Shown piece after piece: positions 63,401-64,000 of a stretch of DNA of 64,000 nucleotides. The DNA lies in contig NZ_CANMOO010000002.1 of the NCBI RefSeq assembly GCF_947499585.1, positions 1,116,001 to 1,180,000 of the forward strand. Reading direction: 5' to 3'. The notes below the pieces were generated by a model that did not search any database, was not told the origin of the DNA, and was given only the letters and a program-made list of their open reading frames with translations. Source of the DNA: an uncultured Allomuricauda sp. (GTDB lineage: Bacteria; Bacteroidota; Bacteroidia; Flavobacteriales; Flavobacteriaceae). A program made the position numbers and the translations under genes. Positions within the stretch are counted from its first letter, which is position 1. Each line of letters opens with the position of its first letter.

Positions 63401-64000
63401 TGGGTTCAAACATTTGGACCAGGGGTTGGTGTTATTCCGGGCACACCAGCAACCATTTCACAAAATCCTTCTGACAGTAATGTTGCAGAAGTAAGTAATA
63501 TTGAATTAGGAAGGGTTTACAGGTTTGAGTTTACAACAAACTATCCAGGATCTACAGGTTGTGGAAATACATCAGATGAAGTACAGGTAGAATCAAGTGC
63601 ACTGCCTACAATATTACCAGATGCTGGTCCTGATCAATTACTGTGTAGGGGTGATTTGGTCGTAGCAAATCAAACTACATTGGCAGGGAATATACCTCCA
63701 GATGATGTAGATATTGCGCGATGGAGTTTTTTAGAACAACCAACTGGCAGTGTAGCCGTTATCACAAATGATCAAAATGAAAACTCTACGATTACCGGAC
63801 TTAGCGTAGCAGGAACCTATATTTTAGAGTGGAACTTTCAATCAGGAAACTGCTCTAATACTGCTGATATTATTAGGATTGAAGTTTTTGATGCTCCTTC
63901 AGTTGCAAATGCAGGTCCAGATCAAACCACAGCATGTCAGTTAGAGGCACAACTTAATGCAAATCCGCCAACATCTGGTACTGGAACATGGACGTTTACA
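60440..64000 (+). CDS. Giant secreted Ig/PKD-like repeat protein (5' part)
   Basis: Open from ATG 60440 to the window edge (1187 codons, in frame at the end). A signal peptide (ending FQLSYAQ, about residue 31) precedes roughly a dozen beta-sandwich repeats of about 85-105 residues. Each begins with a variant of ANAGPDQT-x-C and contains TLAGN, GTWT and YxFxWT elements, with a conserved early Cys. This matches large flavobacterial surface proteins (gliding-motility or adhesin type) exported by T9SS, whose sorting domain would lie beyond the window. Function is probably adhesion; unproven. Confidence 0.88.
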   Translation, partial: MNISLTHQKTRNFLLFFVFLLASFQLSYAQNCSVNAGIPETICENDGTFTLSGSSAGLVQSGPTWSQVGGPSIIINDTSNLNTGITGLVGGNTYTFRLSGVCTDGTSLFQDVDITVEPITISSAGNDIASCPDSSGTITTNANTPLNAGETGQWSIVGNNNSGVIINSPTSPTTSLTLPENRAGTTTLQWTITGADYAPGQFCESSSTITVTNYGGVSIVSAGGDQNLDNCYAVTQSTTLGGSFGGNNINGQVGTWSFVSGPSAPSFSNVNTNNTGVTNLIEGVYVFRWSVNGPCANGEDTVTITVDEATQDISNASIQNNNIRFCDASITTVTLAGSQPQFTGETVTWTQTNGPVAGINILNPNSSTTQISGLDGSSTYEFTYNIENAATLCDDSATATIRYSTNPISITANPAGGGADIVAVCGSTSVDIPFSTTGNGSNTYSIVSGPSGSALINPSSFANTGSTPLNIDFDVEGTYTILFRRAVSGTIQTGCDVATDAINVTVALTPTASNAGTDQTLACNITDTDITGNVVAIGNSLWSQISGPNTATIGSQYARTTNVSNLIAGTYVFQYGISGGNACAPSAEDTVEIVVSSNVAVATAAGTDQTICFGAPTQLDGNAPPTSNLVGTWTVDNAPVGATIVFEDENDPKTLVSGLDDPNETYIFLWTIANPDDITCPTPGTDTVTINTSATQGPTLADAGPDQCLGIGSTSVTLAGNQPAGDETGTWTSVPALGIAFDDANQFDTDATVTIEQSYILTWTIEKTAPGCQATTDDVEITIGANAVANAGLDQTECQSIFVMDATGSIGNSGIWTQISGPGGFSFDDDTSPTAQITFSFSGQYIFEWTANNGSCSTDADQVVLNVGIPPTTAVVTTPTETICSSTSITLDGNPFDSNIETGYWTLLSGAPNTPTFSNVNDPNAMITGMVSGTYVFRWTIAGDSNCPTTFADKTVNVFVPADAGPDLDFCQVENFLLEATFGSTGTWVQTFGPGVGVIPGTPATISQNPSDSNVAEVSNIELGRVYRFEFTTNYPGSTGCGNTSDEVQVESSALPTILPDAGPDQLLCRGDLVVANQTTLAGNIPPDDVDIARWSFLEQPTGSVAVITNDQNENSTITGLSVAGTYILEWNFQSGNCSNTADIIRIEVFDAPSVANAGPDQTTACQLEAQLNANPPTSGTGTWTFT

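Noticed and set aside
1..64000. CRISPR array or prophage
   Set aside because: No regularly spaced short repeats and no phage structural, integrase or Cas genes were seen.

Overview
The window is a chromosomal segment of a member of the Bacteroidota, most likely a marine or environmental Flavobacteriaceae species. The DNA is AT-rich. Several exported proteins end in type IX secretion (T9SS) sorting domains. DUF5916, DUF6090, DUF4286, DUF6428 and CarboxypepD_reg-like families typical of this group are present, and many genes are preceded by the Bacteroidota -7 box TAnnTTTG. No prophage, IS element, CRISPR array or rRNA operon is visible. One tRNA gene, tRNA-Leu(CAA), lies near the right end.

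Layout. 1-8.9 kb is a patchwork of single genes: the tail of a DUF5916 protein, an AstE/AspA-like metallohydrolase, a CocE-type hydrolase, a HAD phosphatase, a decayed NTF2-like fragment, a DUF6090 plus serine-hydrolase pair with an 18-bp direct repeat on either side, a short SSB, a small secreted protein, a Cys/Lys-rich mini-protein and ferritin. 8.7-15.5 kb is a minus-strand block: metG, a secreted hypothetical, tex and a histone-deacetylase-like enzyme, with the 3' remnant of an outer-membrane gene beyond it. 15.6-19.1 kb holds a small ORF, a long hairpin and a DUF1501/DUF1800 pair. 19.2-25.6 kb holds YraN, an ACT-like protein, a DUF3352/MORN protein, a second serine hydrolase, a Dph6-like PP-loop enzyme and a CarboxypepD_reg protein. 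25.7-32.3 kb is DNA repair: mfd, PdeM and the ligase-associated helicase. 32.4-38.6 kb is housekeeping: TerB, fbp, a GNAT, aspartate kinase and an OlsF-like bifunctional aminolipid acyltransferase. 38.6-40.4 kb is a compact arsenic locus (arsR, DUF6428, arsN1-like, arsC) with no efflux pump in view. 40.5-44.6 kb holds small stress or hypothetical genes. 44.6-53 kb is housekeeping on the minus strand: mgtE, rsmA, GGCT-like, DUF4286, TPR, serS, HTTM and ribF. 53-57.5 kb is a secreted reprolysin-like protease translationally coupled to a lipoprotein. 57.5-60 kb is prs-rplY-pth and the tRNA. From 60.4 kb to the end runs the start of a giant repeat adhesin.

Most genes are recognisable. The points most worth a second look are: the arsenic locus, whose ArsR and DUF6428 proteins both end in vicinal cysteines; a Tat-like signal combined with a T9SS tail on the DUF1501 protein next to a signal-less DUF1800 partner; a helicase whose conserved N-terminus has no ATG, GTG or TTG; TTG starts supported by nearby promoters; a protease/lipoprotein overlap; and an unassigned long hairpin at 15.8 kb. 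I found no clearly new multi-gene defence or biosynthetic system.
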